Source: Juglans regia
Lineage: Eukaryota > Streptophyta > Magnoliopsida > Fagales > Juglandaceae
NCBI RefSeq assembly: GCF_001411555.2
Contig: NC_049905.1
Span: 1,550,001-1,614,000, forward strand
Direction: 5' to 3'
Length of the DNA: 64,000 bases
The notes beneath the pieces were generated by a model, which saw nothing but the letters and a program-made list of their open reading frames with translations, was not told the DNA's origin and did no database searches. Positions 52,495 through 64,000 of the stretch are shown in pieces (the stretch's first letter is position 1; every line of letters begins with the position of its first letter). The position numbers and the translations under genes are program-made.

Positions 52495-54935
52495 TGGTTA
52501 TTTTTCCAATTTTCTACAACCTGTTTTGGTAACAGATCGGGGGAACTCTTACTTTCTTTCACGAAGGAGCTAGGAGATGTCTTGAGGTAATGGCGATTTC
52601 ATAGACAGTAGAACAATCAACTACGACAAATACCGATTTGCTTAATGTTATTGATGGTTCATAAAAGGATTTTTATTCTAGGTTTCGATAACATTAGAGA
52701 CTTCAGAGACTATAGGTCGGCAATTTGTCCATCCTTCTCGGAGGAATTCTCCCACGATTACAAAGGTATTATTTATTTCTTATTAGTTTTTAAAATTGAA
52801 GATATTGATTGTATGAATGGATCAGGTGTTGTGCCTTTGTTAAAGGCATAGATTAGACTTGATTACTTCTTTGTCCAAGTCAGTATGGGCTGTATGAATT
52901 GTGTTTGCTATATCCATTTGCATATGAAGATGAAGATTGGTATATAGTCTTGTGTTGCAGATAGATGGAGTGTTTGTCAGATATTCAAATTTCATTATTA
53001 TCTCATTCTTGGAAATCTACTCTATTTGCGGCTGCTAGCAAAGAACAGAGCCTTCACGAATCTCTCGGCTTGGCTTGGAAATTTCATTTTTTGATGAAGT
53101 GATCTGAGTTCAAGCTTAGATATATAGCTTGTCCAGTCTTTTTTCATCTTGCGTTGATCTATCATTTTATCTTTGGATTGCCACTCTTTTGTCTTCCCTT
53201 TTTGCTTTTTGGGAGAAAATTCTAGATTTCATCATGCAGGGATTCTAGTTTTGCCTTCTATCTTGTTTTCTTCCACCTATCTTTTGTTTGTGTGAGATTT
53301 GTGGCGGGTATTTGCCACTCTTCTTTTAATATTTTGTTTTTCATGGATATTTTTGCTCAGATTAGGGTTCTAAATCAAGTTTCTATCTCTAAATCTCGAG
53401 TCCATCAAAATTGTATACCTAAAACTTCAGTGAGATGTGTAAGTTTCGAGAATATATGTAAGGTGTTGTGTTTCAGCTTATGCTCAAGTTTCTGATGAAA
53501 TATGCTGAGCTGAGCTTCCAACGAGACAAGCTTTAGTTTGGCGAATCTATGGCTGACCTGAGTCTGAAAACACTTAGCTAAGCTCAATTCAAGCTCAAGT
53601 CGAGTCTGGACATTTTCTAAATGTGTAGGGCTGGCTGAGTGTGAACAACTTATTTAGCTCGGCTTGATTTGACAGCAGGTTTAATTCTATTATACTCAGC
53701 AAAACCTTATGTTTGATGCAACCCATTTTTTCTCTCTCTCCCTTTTACACAACACTTTATTTTGATGATCTTGATACTTGTGTGCTTGCCATTTAAATCT
53801 TTTTGTTGGCACACAAATTACAGAATAGTTACCTTTTCTTTGTTTCTTTTTCTTCTTCTTCTTCTTTTTTCCCTTGCTAGTGTTCTTTCCATTCAATCAT
53901 GTCTGTCATTCATCAGTTTATGTTGTAACCATACTTCTTACATTGACATTAAAATGCCCAGATGCATAAAGCTACTAATTTAAAATGCTTACTGGAATAA
54001 CTGAAAGAGTTTAATGAATTTGGGCTAGACAAAAGTTGTTTATGTTGCAAACTTATCTCAATACTGGTAGGTGACTTAATGATTTTGTTTGGTGTCATGT
54101 TTGTTGGAACAATATTTCCAGGTTCAAAGTGATCATTATGAGGTTGTTGCGGATTTGGTGCAAACAAGCTTTCTTTTCTCCATTCCCATGGATGGGCCCA
54201 TGTCCTTTTCAACTCCCCATGTATCTGTGCAATGGTCACTTCGGTTTGAATTTTTTACCACTCCGAAGAATGTGGATTGGACCAGGTACGCCCTTAAATA
54301 GCATTGTTCCCATCTTCCTTTCTTTCAATCCAGATGATTAGAGTGGTGTGAAGATTCCCATGTTATAATAGATTGTTACTATCTTGCTTTCTTTCAATCT
54401 AGATATGAAGTACATGATGCACAAAGATTATATGATGTGGCAGTGCTGCAGTACCTATAAAAAGAGACTATATGATATGGAAGTGTGAAAGATTATTGTA
54501 GTTTTCTTTGTAAAATAGTTATTTAAATGATGAAACAATAATAGATTATAGAAAAAAAATTCTTGTATATATTTGATTTTCTCGTGGGTGTGAGTTGAGG
54601 TGACAAGTTTGATATCAATTTATTGGAAATTAAAGGTTTTCACAATTAATGCTAGCCTTTTGGTGTTCTTTGTCAATTTGAAGTGTGCTTTACTGCAAGA
54701 GATTTTAATTGTACCTGACTATGCTATTTCAACAATTGAGAATTCTCATCACCTGTCCTAAAACACTTTGAATGCCCTGGACTTCAGATATGAGCACCCG
54801 CTTCTGATAGAGGGAAGAGACAAAAGTGAGTGGGTTCTTCCAATTACTGTTCACGCGCCTCCCCCTGGGAATTCTGCTGCTCACACTCGCAATGAGAAGT
54901 CTCTCTCATTGGAACCCCTATGGGTACATAATTGA
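48324..54935 (+). CDS. RGP1: RGP1-like subunit of the Rab6/Ypt6 GEF complex (Rab6A-GEF complex partner protein 2)
   Basis: Partner of RIC1 in the Golgi-localised exchange factor for Rab6/Ypt6 GTPases (known from yeast and animals; role in plants inferred). Twelve coding exons: 48324-48615, 48688-48765, 48970-49127, 49390-49465, 51209-51276, 51487-51745, 51942-52076, 52199-52305, 52536-52586, 52682-52765, 54122-54285, 54788-54935; 539 residues. The N-terminal arrestin-like part has [20 protein letters not shown] and [13 protein letters not shown] Ser-rich linker ([23 protein letters not shown]) follows. The C-terminal Rgp1 region has [58 protein letters not shown] and ends LEPLWVHN. Intron 4 holds a truncated LINE. 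A donor-like AAAG|GTAAGT just after the stop suggests a 3' UTR intron. Confidence 0.88.
49533..50990 (-). mobile_element. 5'-truncated L1-type LINE (1.43 kb) with perfect 12-bp TSD
   Basis: TCGAGAATTATT lies at 49533-49544 and 50979-50990. The insert starts on the plus strand with TGTTTTGATAAGTAAAC, the same terminus as the long LINE. It encodes, antisense and with frame breaks, only the C-terminal part of ORF2: [24 protein letters not shown] sequence near 50900 and [19 protein letters not shown] near 50200. Both regions match the 21046-24684 ORF2 closely but not identically. Sits in RGP1 intron 4. Confidence 0.93.
51359..51419 (+). mobile_element. Near-pure poly(A) insertion with 14-bp flanking duplication
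   Basis: AGAGCTTTGGAATA (51359-51372) and AGAGTTTTGGAATA (51406-51419) differ by one base. Between are CTG, about 29 A residues and a G. Looks like insertion of almost nothing but a poly(A) tail. Expansion of an A-run between chance repeats is the alternative. Confidence 0.65.
52459..52487 (+). repeat. (CT)n microsatellite before an RGP1 splice acceptor
   Basis: About 14 CT units about 50-75 bp upstream of the exon at 52536. It may contribute to the polypyrimidine tract region. Confidence 0.9.
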
Positions 54936-57330
54936 AAGGTAAGTTAACTCCTTTATTAATTTGAAGTTGCTTTATTAACAAATGAATTTGTTAACATCAT
55001 TATAGATAGAGAGCTACTTGTTTTTTTCAGAGAATTACAAAACCTACTATTTGAGTTTTGTAGCAAATGACTTTTTAAAAAACCCTCTCATCATCTCAAG
55101 AACTATTGTTCTGATTTTGCTTCTGTTCTGCAAATATTTAGAACAATGGTAAGAACTCAGTCTCATGAAATGATGAGAACCTAAAGTTTAGTTTTTCTTT
55201 TCTTTTTAATAGTTTTGATAGATAAGGTTTCTTCATGACACAGGCAGACCTAACTGGCTGAAATACAAATCTTATAGCCAGATTAGCAACTGTGAGGCTC
55301 AACAGCTATTTCATTTCTTCAGAGACGCTTCCAATCAAACACATGATTGACAAGCTGAAGCACTTCAAAGGATGATGAGAGTAATCACAGTGCTACACTT
55401 GCATTTTTGGTTGGCTTCAAATGCAGTTCATTGTCGGAATGCATCAGTAATGCATGCATGTTGTGCCTTAGTAGTGATTTTACATTCTTATTGTTTCCAT
55501 TTAGAACCACATTCAGGTGAATAGTTTCATCTCTATAGAAAGTGCCTTGAGGTGTCTCATCTAATGAAAGATCTCCGGTTATTGCTACCAGCCTACTGCT
55601 TATATGTCCACTAAGCCTCAAGCCTGTCAAACCATTCATCTTCCTCCCCCTTCTCTTTATTTCCTGTCTCTGGCACTTAAACTTCTTTACTCAGAACAGG
55701 TACATTTTCTTGGTGTTCATGTCTTCGGTGCTAAAAGACATATCTTTCCTTTCAAGCAATGAGGGACATGCAAACAATCGATGATCGACACTAACTATAT
55801 AGTAACTGGGAACAGCTTCTTTCAAATATTATTCATTTGATTGTTTCCGTTTTTGTGCTATCTTTTAATTTTATATGGAGTGAGACTTTGCTGTATATAC
55901 TATTATTCATGACAGCATTTTTTTCTTTATTTCCCTTTCTGATGAGAAAAGCGTTTAAGCACAGTCAATTATTATTCTTTGGGCATATCCATTATCTGTT
56001 TATTGATATGGTTAAAATGGGGGGAAAAAACAGCTCCAAAAGAGTCTTCAAAGCAGTCCTCTCGCTTTATTGCTGCCATTGAGTGTAGAAGAGTGGCAGC
56101 TTTTAACAGATGCAACCAATAGCAACACAATCCAGAAAATCATGCGATAATGTCGTCTGGAGCTCTTGGCAACAGTTTGTCTTTGAGGAACTTATGAAAA
56201 CCAAAAAGAGAGCTGATCTTGAATTTTTAATGCACATGTTGTTGATATCATTCAAAATGCTTTACATGCTATGCTATTTTCCTCTACTCAGATCATATAT
56301 TTACTCAACACAGTGAATGAGAATTAGTGTTTAGAACTTTAGACCCTAAACATTACCTTGAGAGAGGTGAATGGGTTTCTAACACAATCACGATTATGGA
56401 TACCTAATTTTGTCAACACAAATCTAATGGTGAATGCACATTAAAGAGGAGATTTGCCTTTCATTAAGTAGAGGGATTGAATGGCTGCAGACGAGGGCTT
56501 GTTCTACAGAGAACAGGTGAGAAAAGGAAACGGATGGGCCACGTGTGCCCTTGTCTGCCTCTAGCCCCAAGCCAAAGAATAAATACATGTTTAATGGGTG
56601 TGCCCCTCCCTACTTCTCCACAGTCCACTGCACACCTTAATGATGATGAGGTTTCGGGAGAGGAGATTCCAACCATACCATTTTATCTTTAATGACATTG
56701 TTGGACATGAAGCCAGCTGATGACACCCATTTGTCTACTTTCATTAAGCTTTAGTACATCTCAAAAGCCAACCACAGCAGCAGAGTCCATCAAGTTGGAA
56801 TTGGATGGCTTTTCAATTTGCTCTGATCTCTTTGCAACGGCAAATCCATGAATTTTAGAGGGTAGTTCACCGGAGGCAATTCAAACCCTAATGTCAAATG
56901 ACCGGAGTTGGGCTCATTATGATCAGTTGGTGGAAGATGTGAAGCCAGCGATGAATTCATTCCAATTTTCAAGTCATGGCAAAAACAAGACGTGACTTGG
57001 AGCAAGAGTCGAAAAACATGTGCTTCTCATATGCCATCAAGACGCAGCTTGTTAGATTTATAGATTAGAAGAAAACTATATCGTTCTTCTAATCATACAC
57101 ATGATACATAATTAAAGTATGTAATAATTGGAAAGTAGTTTATTTATTTATTTATAAGAGTACAGTATCCCACTAGTACCATCGTCAAGACAACAAAAAC
57201 ACATGATTTGCGTGACCGCACATATTCAGTGTTCATTCTCCCACACTCTTCCCTTTAAATATATAATTTTAGTTTCTACATATGGAGATATATATATATA
57301 TATATATTAAGTAATTAGTCTCAAGCATGA
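54936..57330. other. Convergent intergenic region, RGP1 / CER1-like
   Basis: The first part is the RGP1 3' UTR, possibly spliced (donor near 54939, candidate acceptor near 55244). Beyond about 55700 I recognise no gene. Open frames of 60-85 codons here lack family features. An (AT)n tract lies near 57285-57308. Confidence 0.6.
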
Positions 57331-58339
57331 TCAAGCCGCCGCCGGCGTGGTCAAAGGTTGGAACCCATGTCGGAGACTTGCTTGCCAAACCTTGTCGATG
57401 TCAAACATGGTGTTCCCACACTCGTGCACATTCCACCCTTCCAAGGCATGCAATATCCCAGCAATACGCCATGCACTCATCACTCTTCTTGGCAGCCAAT
57501 TCTGCAACATAATCAAAGTTCCAGAAAAAAAGGGGTAAGAACTGAAAGATAATTTTGGTGATATGTTATATCTTGCATGCTTAGATACAAAGATCAACAA
57601 CAACGTCAGCTGCTAATTGCCAACCTCACAAGAGTGCATGTTGCTAATTAAAGATGTGGGAACGATCATTGCTGGTGTGGCCTGGTAGGAGCAATCTTTT
57701 CTCAGTTTCTTTGGTGGGAACTGAGAAAAAGGTATGAATAATGTTCCTTTTGGTGCCTTGTGTTGTTCCTCTGCTGTCCAACTATCTCCCACTAACCATA
57801 TCTGCAAGATTTCGTTATGTCAAAATGCATATATGTTTGGTATTGTACAAGGACCCCTATGCATGTGTGTGTGTGTGTGTGTGTGATCAACAATCAAAAT
57901 GGTGAATTTTAGCTTCAAAGTGGCGAGCCTTTGGACCAATCTGACAGCCTCGGCAGGGACGGATATCCTGGCATTCCAAGACCAATTCCGGAGGTCCAAG
58001 AGTTGCGAAATCATGCTTTTCAGGCATCACCACAAGCATAGAACTTAGAAGGATACTCGACTATGGTATTCTGATCATGTTTTGCGGGTTATTTATAGTA
58101 TATCTTAAATTCTTTTTGATCAATACAACCTCTTACTTAAAAAAAAAACACATGCTAGCTGCAAATTCTACCTTCTGATCAGTGAAACTTGTTGAAATGA
58201 CCAAATTGCTTTTTGACTTGGTGGTAAGTCTTAATCGAAGCTTCTCGTACTCATCATTGTATAATATTGCCACCTGATCACGATATATATGAGTGTGAAA
58301 GTGTTAGAATACAAACTGAAAAATCGAAAATCACTTCAA

Positions 58340-58377
<38 letters not shown>

Positions 58378-61300
58378 CTAGTACATTGTTTGAAAGTGAT
58401 AAATGCTGGTCTGTCAAAAAATTGCCATCATTGAATTTCAAGACAATGATTCATGAGATTGAAAGAAATTCATTTGAAAATGATAAACTTAATTTTATTA
58501 AATTTTTTTATAACATGACTTGGTAGGGTTTCAAGATCTTTGATCTTCTCTTTTGAGCTTATAAACGTTATAAAAACAATTAAAAAAGAAAATCCAAGGC
58601 CTTCCCATGGAGGATTCACTTGGTACCTGAATTCCACTTTCACACAGAGCATCTGCAATGGCACAAGCAACCTTACTAAGCTTGCCCCTAAGCAGCACTT
58701 GAGTTGTTCCTTTTGGAATGCTATTTAGCACCAAAGCCACTACCAAGCTACTTCCATCCACCAGCCTTATCTTCAGCTGAGGATACCTTTGGATGTAAAG
58801 CTCTCCATTTCTATTCATTTCCTCCCCCTACAAATTTCCACAAGTTTAGTATGTTTGTACTGATCTTTTTGGGTTCTTTCTAATATAATAGAATCTTGTG
58901 AGGATAAAATATTAAAAGAAGAGTGAGTACATTAACTATTAAGGCCCTGTTTATGGTTTCATCTCATCTCATCATTACAACTTTCTTAAATTCTCATACA
59001 AAATATAATAAACAATTCAATTTTTTCAAAACCAAAAACAATAATATCAGAAATATTCAAAGATCGGATTTCGCTCATACCAGCAGTATAATTGCAGGTT
59101 TAGGGAAGATCAGGAAGGACACAAAAACAAATGAAAATATAACATATTTGAAGATTGGATTTGTACTTGCCTGATTCAGAAGTCCTAGACTCAGCACCTT
59201 CACTCCTTTCACTTCAGCATCTAGTATGGTTTCTTCAATCAAGGTATTGAGGGCTTCTCTTTGCCATTGTACCATGTACTGCAGATTAGAGATGTATAAA
59301 AGAATCTGAATCAAATAGTTTAATATAAACAACAAAAAATAACCATTAGCAATGCTACTTTTGTTCCTAAAACTTCTCCGATCGTACTGATTTGATGTGA
59401 TATATTTTAAAGAGTAGTGCTAGTCTGCCGTCCAGCAATCATTGCTGGGCATGCCGCCTAACACAAATTTATCTTTTTATTTTTTCTTTCTTTTTATTTT
59501 CATATTTTTTTAACATATTTAAATATTTTTAAAAAATAAAAAAATACACCAATACACTAAAATCATTTTCTTAATCATTAAATAAAATATATATATATAT
59601 ATATATGAGTAGTCAAAGTGAATGTATAAATTCAGGTGGCATACTAGTATTTCTCAATTTTAAATGATTCTATAAATTAATCTGGGACATATCACTGATG
59701 TGGTTGGAGATGATAAAATTCAAAATAGAAAACAACATTTTTCAAAAGATATTGTAAATTACAATGATCATGCGAAATGGGAAATGTTTTTTTTTTTTTT
59801 TTTTGAGAGAACAGAACTAATTTTAGTACCTGAATGGTATATCTTGGCACCAACCAAGACTGCAACTTGAGGGCTTTGAAGGTGATCCTCTCAAGAACAA
59901 AAGCATGGCCGTAGATCCCACTTATAATGACAGACCAAAATAAGGTGACAGGCCACAGCAGCCGCAAGTACCATTTGGAGGAGTAGGGCCAAGAGGCCAA
60001 GGAGGCAAATCCTAGCCGTAGATGATAAATGGATTCGGGTGTCGTGAGATGGGTTAAATGTACGACATCAGGTGACTCTTCAGGCCTTTTGAGTGAAGCC
60101 TCGTATAGGGTATCTGTGGACTTGTCCATGGTCCCATACACGTAATCGTAGAGAGGCATGAAAAGTGAGTAATTGGTGCGGAACTGGGTGTGATGTAGTG
60201 AATGAAACCTGTTTGAGAGTCAACACAAACATCATCATATATATAAAGTTTTGCTACCGTGAAAACATCAATTCTTCTAAAAATTTAAACCGATAGAGAA
60301 TTGATAGATTTTATAATTGTATTATATTCTTAACACTCTCTTTTATGTATGAGTCTACGTTGAATATTTAATTAAATAATATAAAGTATAGAGTAATATT
60401 TTGAATACCGTATCAGTAACCGCTTCGGTCGAAGCATTGAAACGAGAAATTTTAATACCGGTACTGTTTCAAATACTGTTTTAGAATACTATATATATGA
60501 ATAAATTACATATAAATTATAAATAATTTGGTATGAATTGGGAGGTCAAAAAATAAAAAGAAAAAAATAAAGGCCGAAATATCGGCCGTTATAAGCCGAA
60601 ATATAGGTAGGTATGGGCTGAATCGGCCAAAATTCTAACTGGTATGAACAATAGGCTTCCCTGTACCGGCTACACCACATAAACGATATATTTCGACCAT
60701 ACTGGAAAATTCAAAACATTGGTGCAGAGCCAAGATAATTTGAACTCAAAATCTCTACTCTGATACTATACAAAATTACTAATTATCTCAAAATTTAAAC
60801 CGATAATATGATGTAAATTTTATTATTTATCTTGTATTTTTATCAGCTACTTACAAGTTTGTGGGTAGCAATTAAGAGGTTCAAAGGGACTTACGACGGG
60901 GTGTAAATGAGGTACTTGAGTGGGGGAAAGATGGAGAAGAGCCACTTAGGAATGAGCTCAAAGTTGCAGTGACCCAGGTTGTTCATGAAATCGATGAACG
61001 TGATATAACCAGCAAAGGATGCAATAGAGGCAGTTCCGGTGAGCACTGTTGTCAGCAATGGTATTGTAAACAGCATGAAATATACGATGTGTTCGGCAAA
61101 GGGATGAACCACAGCTGCGCGCCATACATGCATTACATATGCACACATACATATCAGTAAATCAAAGACAGGAATTAGTAGCTGTACTGTAAAACATATA
61201 ATCTGCATGAAAGAAACCCTAATATTGAACGTTTTATATAAATATATATATATATATTCATATACTCTTGATCATGAAATAAATCTTACAGGTAATGGGT

Positions 61301-61522
61301 TCAGTGACAATGGAGGAATGGTGGTGAGAATGGTAGCGAGAGTAAAGGAAATGGTGGTGCAATGCTCTGTGAAACCAGTAATAGAGAAACTCCACTGGAC
61401 CAGCATGGAGCAAAGCTGTGATAATCACACCATTTGATTTCCATAAGGGTAGGTTATGACTCTGAGGAAGTGCCATGTACCCTATGTAAAATATGGCTCC
61501 ATTGAACAAGATTTGGTCATCC
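57331..61522 (-). CDS. CER1: CER1-like very-long-chain aldehyde decarbonylase (5' exons outside window)
   Basis: ER membrane enzyme that, with CER3, turns very-long-chain acyl groups into alkanes of cuticular wax. Eight exons on the minus strand: 61290-61522, 60895-61114, 59830-60208, 59171-59278, 58627-58827, 58172-58273, 57625-57801, 57331-57501; about 530 residues. The N-terminal 95 or so are missing. The fatty-acid-hydroxylase-type histidine boxes are intact: WFHRALHHH, YHSHHHSS and FHSLHHTQFRTNYS, with HPFAEH and HCNFELIP between. Membrane segments precede a soluble C-terminal WAX2 domain (QVLLRGKLSKVACAIADAL, PKGTLFIPFSQFPPKKLRKD, NWLPRRVMSAWRIAGILHAL). Intron 4 of this set appears to use a GC donor (CAG|GCAAGT). 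Homology fits CER1 better than CER3. Confidence 0.92.
58342..58376. repeat. (AT)n microsatellite in CER1-like intron
   Basis: About 17 AT units. Further (AT)n tracts lie near 59587-59606 and 61245-61258, and a (GT)n tract near 57866-57884, all in introns of the same gene. Confidence 0.95.
60415..60720. repeat. Unclassified dispersed repeat rich in CCGGTA/GGCCGA motifs
   Basis: A roughly 300-bp block inside a CER1-like intron. It starts near AATACCGTATCAGTAACCGC and ends near CATACTGGAAAATTCAAAAC. It has several CGGTAC, GGCCGAAAT and ACCGGTA words in both orientations. It resembles, in motif content only, the terminal-repeat element at 35383-36020. Non-coding. Confidence 0.45.
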
Positions 61523-61685
61523 CTGTAGTGTAACAGCCAAACAAAAAAGAATAAGGGAAAAAATCCTTGTTAATTCTCCATCAATGAGAGTTTATTGTTT
61601 TTTTTTTTTTCCTTGCAATAAACAAGTTTCTATATATTCAAACAACAACACAAGTAATACAAGATGCAGAGAAAGAGTAATAAAA

Positions 61686-61868
61686 TGAGTAATGCTATAT
61701 ACAAATTTTAAATAGACAGGTCTCGTATAAATCTTTTATAAAAATAAGATCTCACTAATAAAAAATAATTTATTTTATACTTTTTTAAGGTGTGATCTAC
61801 TTTTTTTTATAAGGATTTGCATGTGGTCTATCTATTTTTTAGAATTTGTACAAATTATTTTTCTAATA
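61686..61868. mobile_element. Small TIR element (MITE), about 180 bp
   Basis: The left side has TACAAATTTTAAATAGACAG and the right side, read in reverse, TACAAATTCTAAAAAATAGA followed by TAGACCAC. The two form imperfect inverted ends of about 30 bp around an A/T-rich core. No open frame. Confidence 0.6.
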
Positions 61869-62334
61869 AAATTTAATAATTTAAAAAACAACTGACAATA
61901 ATTAATTAAGCACCAATGGCACGCATGCGCCTAGCTAGTGGCAGGAGCAAAATTTGGGGTTCTACTTCCTATCTTGAAGCCAAGGCTCTGTGCCCTTCAA
62001 AATTTGAGAAAGCCTACACTGCCGCCTCCCTATTACCGCTCACGTGTGCCGTTTGGGTAAAAAAAAAATTATTTAATAATTAAAGAAGTAATTTTAAATA
62101 TATTGATATATTTTTTTATTTTTTAAAATTATTTAAATATATTAAAAAAAAATAAAAAAATTTAAAGATTGTTGTGCGGTCAAACCGAGCGGGCTACAGC
62201 AGACTACCCAACTCTAAAAAATTAACCTTACATAACCAAGCCAAAAACTGCACCAGAGCCCCTGTTTGTTGGGGGTGTGAAACACAATATACATTGTTTT
62301 AAAAATAAGTACCTAGGATGTGATGGTGAATGCC

Positions 62335-62718
62335 ATAAAAGACTTGGCACATCTTGATTTAGCAAGTGTATTTTTATGTATTTTTTTATATAAATTTTTT
62401 AATATTTTTAAATATTTAAAAAAAATCATAATATTATTAAAAAATATTTTCTTAATTACGAAGTAAAATAAAAAATTATAAAAAAATATTTTTATGATTT
62501 TTTATTTTACTTCATGATTAAGAAAGTATTTTTTAATGATTTATTTTTTTACTTTCTGATTAAGAAAGTATTTTCTTAATGATGTTCTAAATTTATTTTA
62601 TTTATTTTAAATATTCAAAAATATTAAAAAATCTATATAAAAAATAACTTAAAAAAAGTATATGTAAAACAATATTACACCCCAGCAGGATCTCCCAACG
62701 GGGGCTATAGCATGACTC
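62335..62718. mobile_element. Fold-back MITE, copy 2 (opposite orientation, one end worn)
   Basis: The right end read in reverse, ATGCTATAGCCCCCGTTGGG then GCTGGGGTGTAATATTG, matches the left end of the 36907 MITE. It carries the same internal TTTCTTAATCAGAAAGTAAA arms. The GC-rich terminus on the left side is missing or diverged. Confidence 0.7.
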
Positions 62719-62719
62719 G

Positions 62720-62945
62720 AAAGGAGAAATGCTTTGGGTCCCGAATGGCAATTTTTAATTTTTAATTATTTTACTTAGTTATTAAGAAAATATTTTTTAA
62801 TGATATTGTGAATTTTTTATTTTTTTAAAAAAATTTTATAATGATTAAGAAAATATATATAAAAAAAAAAAAGACAAAAAAAAAAAAAACTATTCAAAAC
62901 CCAAATTCGGGACCTTTTCGGTAGCTGTAGGCTGTAGCGCTACCC
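62720..62945. mobile_element. MITE-like element with GGTCCCGAAT inverted ends
   Basis: The left end reads GAAATGCTTTGGGTCCCGAA and the right side, read in reverse, contains GGTCCCGAATTTGGGTTTTG. The outer right end is a run of CTACAGCC-type words. The core is A/T-rich with a central inverted arm. It abuts MITE copy 2 directly, a nested or tandem landing. Confidence 0.5.
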
Positions 62946-64000
62946 TGAAAGATACATTCACAGACCGTATTGAATGAGGGGTAACATAATGTTGTTGAAC
63001 AATCTTAAGTGAAGAGCAACTGACAGCTCTGTAAATGGCATATTAAAGGTACTTGCCCACCCAAGGACCACAAAGAAATAAAAAGCCTCTTGTTAAAGAG
63101 ACGGGTCTTTATTACTATTCATCTAAATTTCGATACGAGAATTCGTGTATATTTAGATTGGAATCTAAGTTTCAAAATCGGGTTGAAATCCAGGTTTTAA
63201 AATCGGGCTGAAATTCGGATCGGGTTAGCCAGAGTCAAATCTGAGACGTAACCCAGATTGAAATCGATTTTAAAAATTCAGATTCAGGATTTCACACGGA
63301 TTTTTTTTTTTAATCAAAACTTACATGTTATAAATATTTTTTCATGAAAAAAATATTGATGCAGCATTCAAATTCTATTTATTTAATTTTTTAAATTAAA
63401 ACCTATATGTTCCTTGACCACTAATAAAGAGCCACGTGGAGAAGAGAGTAAAAAAAAATTATAAAATAGATGATTCATTAGATATAATATACGTTTTTCT
63501 TTTGAGTTTCTAACCTTCTATCTATTTAGTTAGTTGCTAGAAAGGAATAAAAAAAAAAAAAAAAACAAAACCACCGGGTACTGAGTTGTAAACCCGGGTT
63601 TTGGGTTTAAAACCCAGTATCTAGACTAGGTATACCTGAGGTTTTTATACGCTGGTACCGGCTCAAATATTTATTTCGGACCGGACCCAAAAAAAAATTC
63701 CAACCGGATGAACAGGTCTACAGTTCCCTTTGTGAATAGGTTTTTGCAAGCAGAAAAAACTTTATCAGTAATTTATGTATACAAAAGGCCTGCATCTACG
63801 AGGACACATGCAGTTGAATTCCAGCTACACAGCACCATTTTCTTGAAAGTACAGCTCATGAAAGTGACCAGGCCGATCTCAATCTCTACAACGCAATCTG
63901 CTAATTAAAGTATAGCAGACACGGTACTGAAAGTAAAGGGTGGTTCGCCCACATCCATGAAACCGAGCAACCAAAGAACATGATCGAGCCACACACGCAC

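Larger units (their letters stand above)
61523..64000. other. Rest of a long CER1-like intron, or 5' flank, repeat-rich
   Basis: The exon coding the segment just before DDQILFNG of CER1 was looked for on the minus strand and not found, so the intron is at least 2.4 kb. It contains MITE-like elements at 61686-61868, 62335-62718 and about 62720-62945, plus CCGG-rich repeat sequence near 63170-63290 and 63570-63715. The last 280 bp have a more balanced composition but no recognised coding sequence. Confidence 0.55.

Noticed and set aside
55385..55639. Minus-strand open frame of 84 codons after RGP1
   Set aside because: No similarity noted and lies in the probable RGP1 3' UTR region.
56464..56692. 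Opposing open frames of about 70 codons in a GC-richer patch
   Set aside because: No recognised motif, no exon neighbours, no promoter signal; could be a decayed fragment but unsupported.
63708..64000. Possible exon at the right edge, either strand
   Set aside because: Does not match the missing CER1 N-terminal exons and no other family was recognised; composition alone is not enough.

Overview
This is a 64 kb piece of nuclear plant euchromatin. The genes carry many introns with GT-AG borders in AT-rich intron sequence. Products are plant types: mitochondrial NAD-malic enzyme, a DRP1-class dynamin, and a CER1-type wax enzyme. L1-type LINEs and AT-rich MITE-like repeats lie between exons. The organism looks like a woody eudicot. 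Juglandaceae (walnut, hickory) is my guess from general sequence character and is not proven. I found no bacterial, viral or CRISPR feature, no rRNA and no convincing tRNA gene.

Layout, left to right. (1) 121-6025, +: 3' part of an NAD-malic enzyme gene. (2) 8047-14668, +: complete dynamin-related GTPase of the DRP1E type, 15 coding exons. (3) 16010-18440, -: SGPP-like HAD phosphatase. (4) 19021-30665, +: organellar or nucleolar NOG1-like GTPase, with an almost full-length antisense L1-type LINE in intron 5. (5) 31287-33057, -: PIG-P subunit of the GPI-anchor GlcNAc transferase. (6) 38899-42130, +: UMP-CMP kinase. (7) 43963-45965, -: L18p/L5e-family ribosomal protein with an N-terminal extension. 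(8) 48324-54935, +: RGP1 subunit of the Rab6/Ypt6 GEF complex. (9) 57331-61522, -: CER1-like aldehyde decarbonylase, lacking its 5' exons. From DRP1E onward the genes alternate strand, so neighbours are convergent or divergent pairs. The tightest are the SGPP/NOG1-like head-to-head pair (580 bp between start codons) and the NOG1-like/PIG-P tail-to-tail pair (621 bp). The genes are housekeeping or trafficking functions plus wax synthesis and do not form one pathway.

I did not find a new enzymatic system. The most distinctive signal is a size series of poly(A)-tailed insertions, most with readable target-site duplications. They run from a 12-bp remnant through 22, about 33, 68, 75, 111, 130 and 231 bp, to a 1.4-kb 5'-truncated LINE and a 5.65-kb near-complete LINE. 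Several share one 3' tail (TTTACTTATC followed by A's), which points to one L1-type machinery producing extreme 5' truncations. One remnant duplicates a 5' splice site of the NOG1-like gene. The LINE has ORF1 and ORF2 overlapping as ATGA, and ORF2 is interrupted only by two stops that both look like TGG-to-stop G-to-A changes. Other points are a tandem duplication spanning the end of PIG-P exon 1, a probable GC-AG intron in the CER1-like gene, and a UMP-CMP kinase whose last coding exon adds two codons and the stop. All exon borders were placed by eye from reading frame, splice consensus and remembered family sequence. No alignment or search was run.
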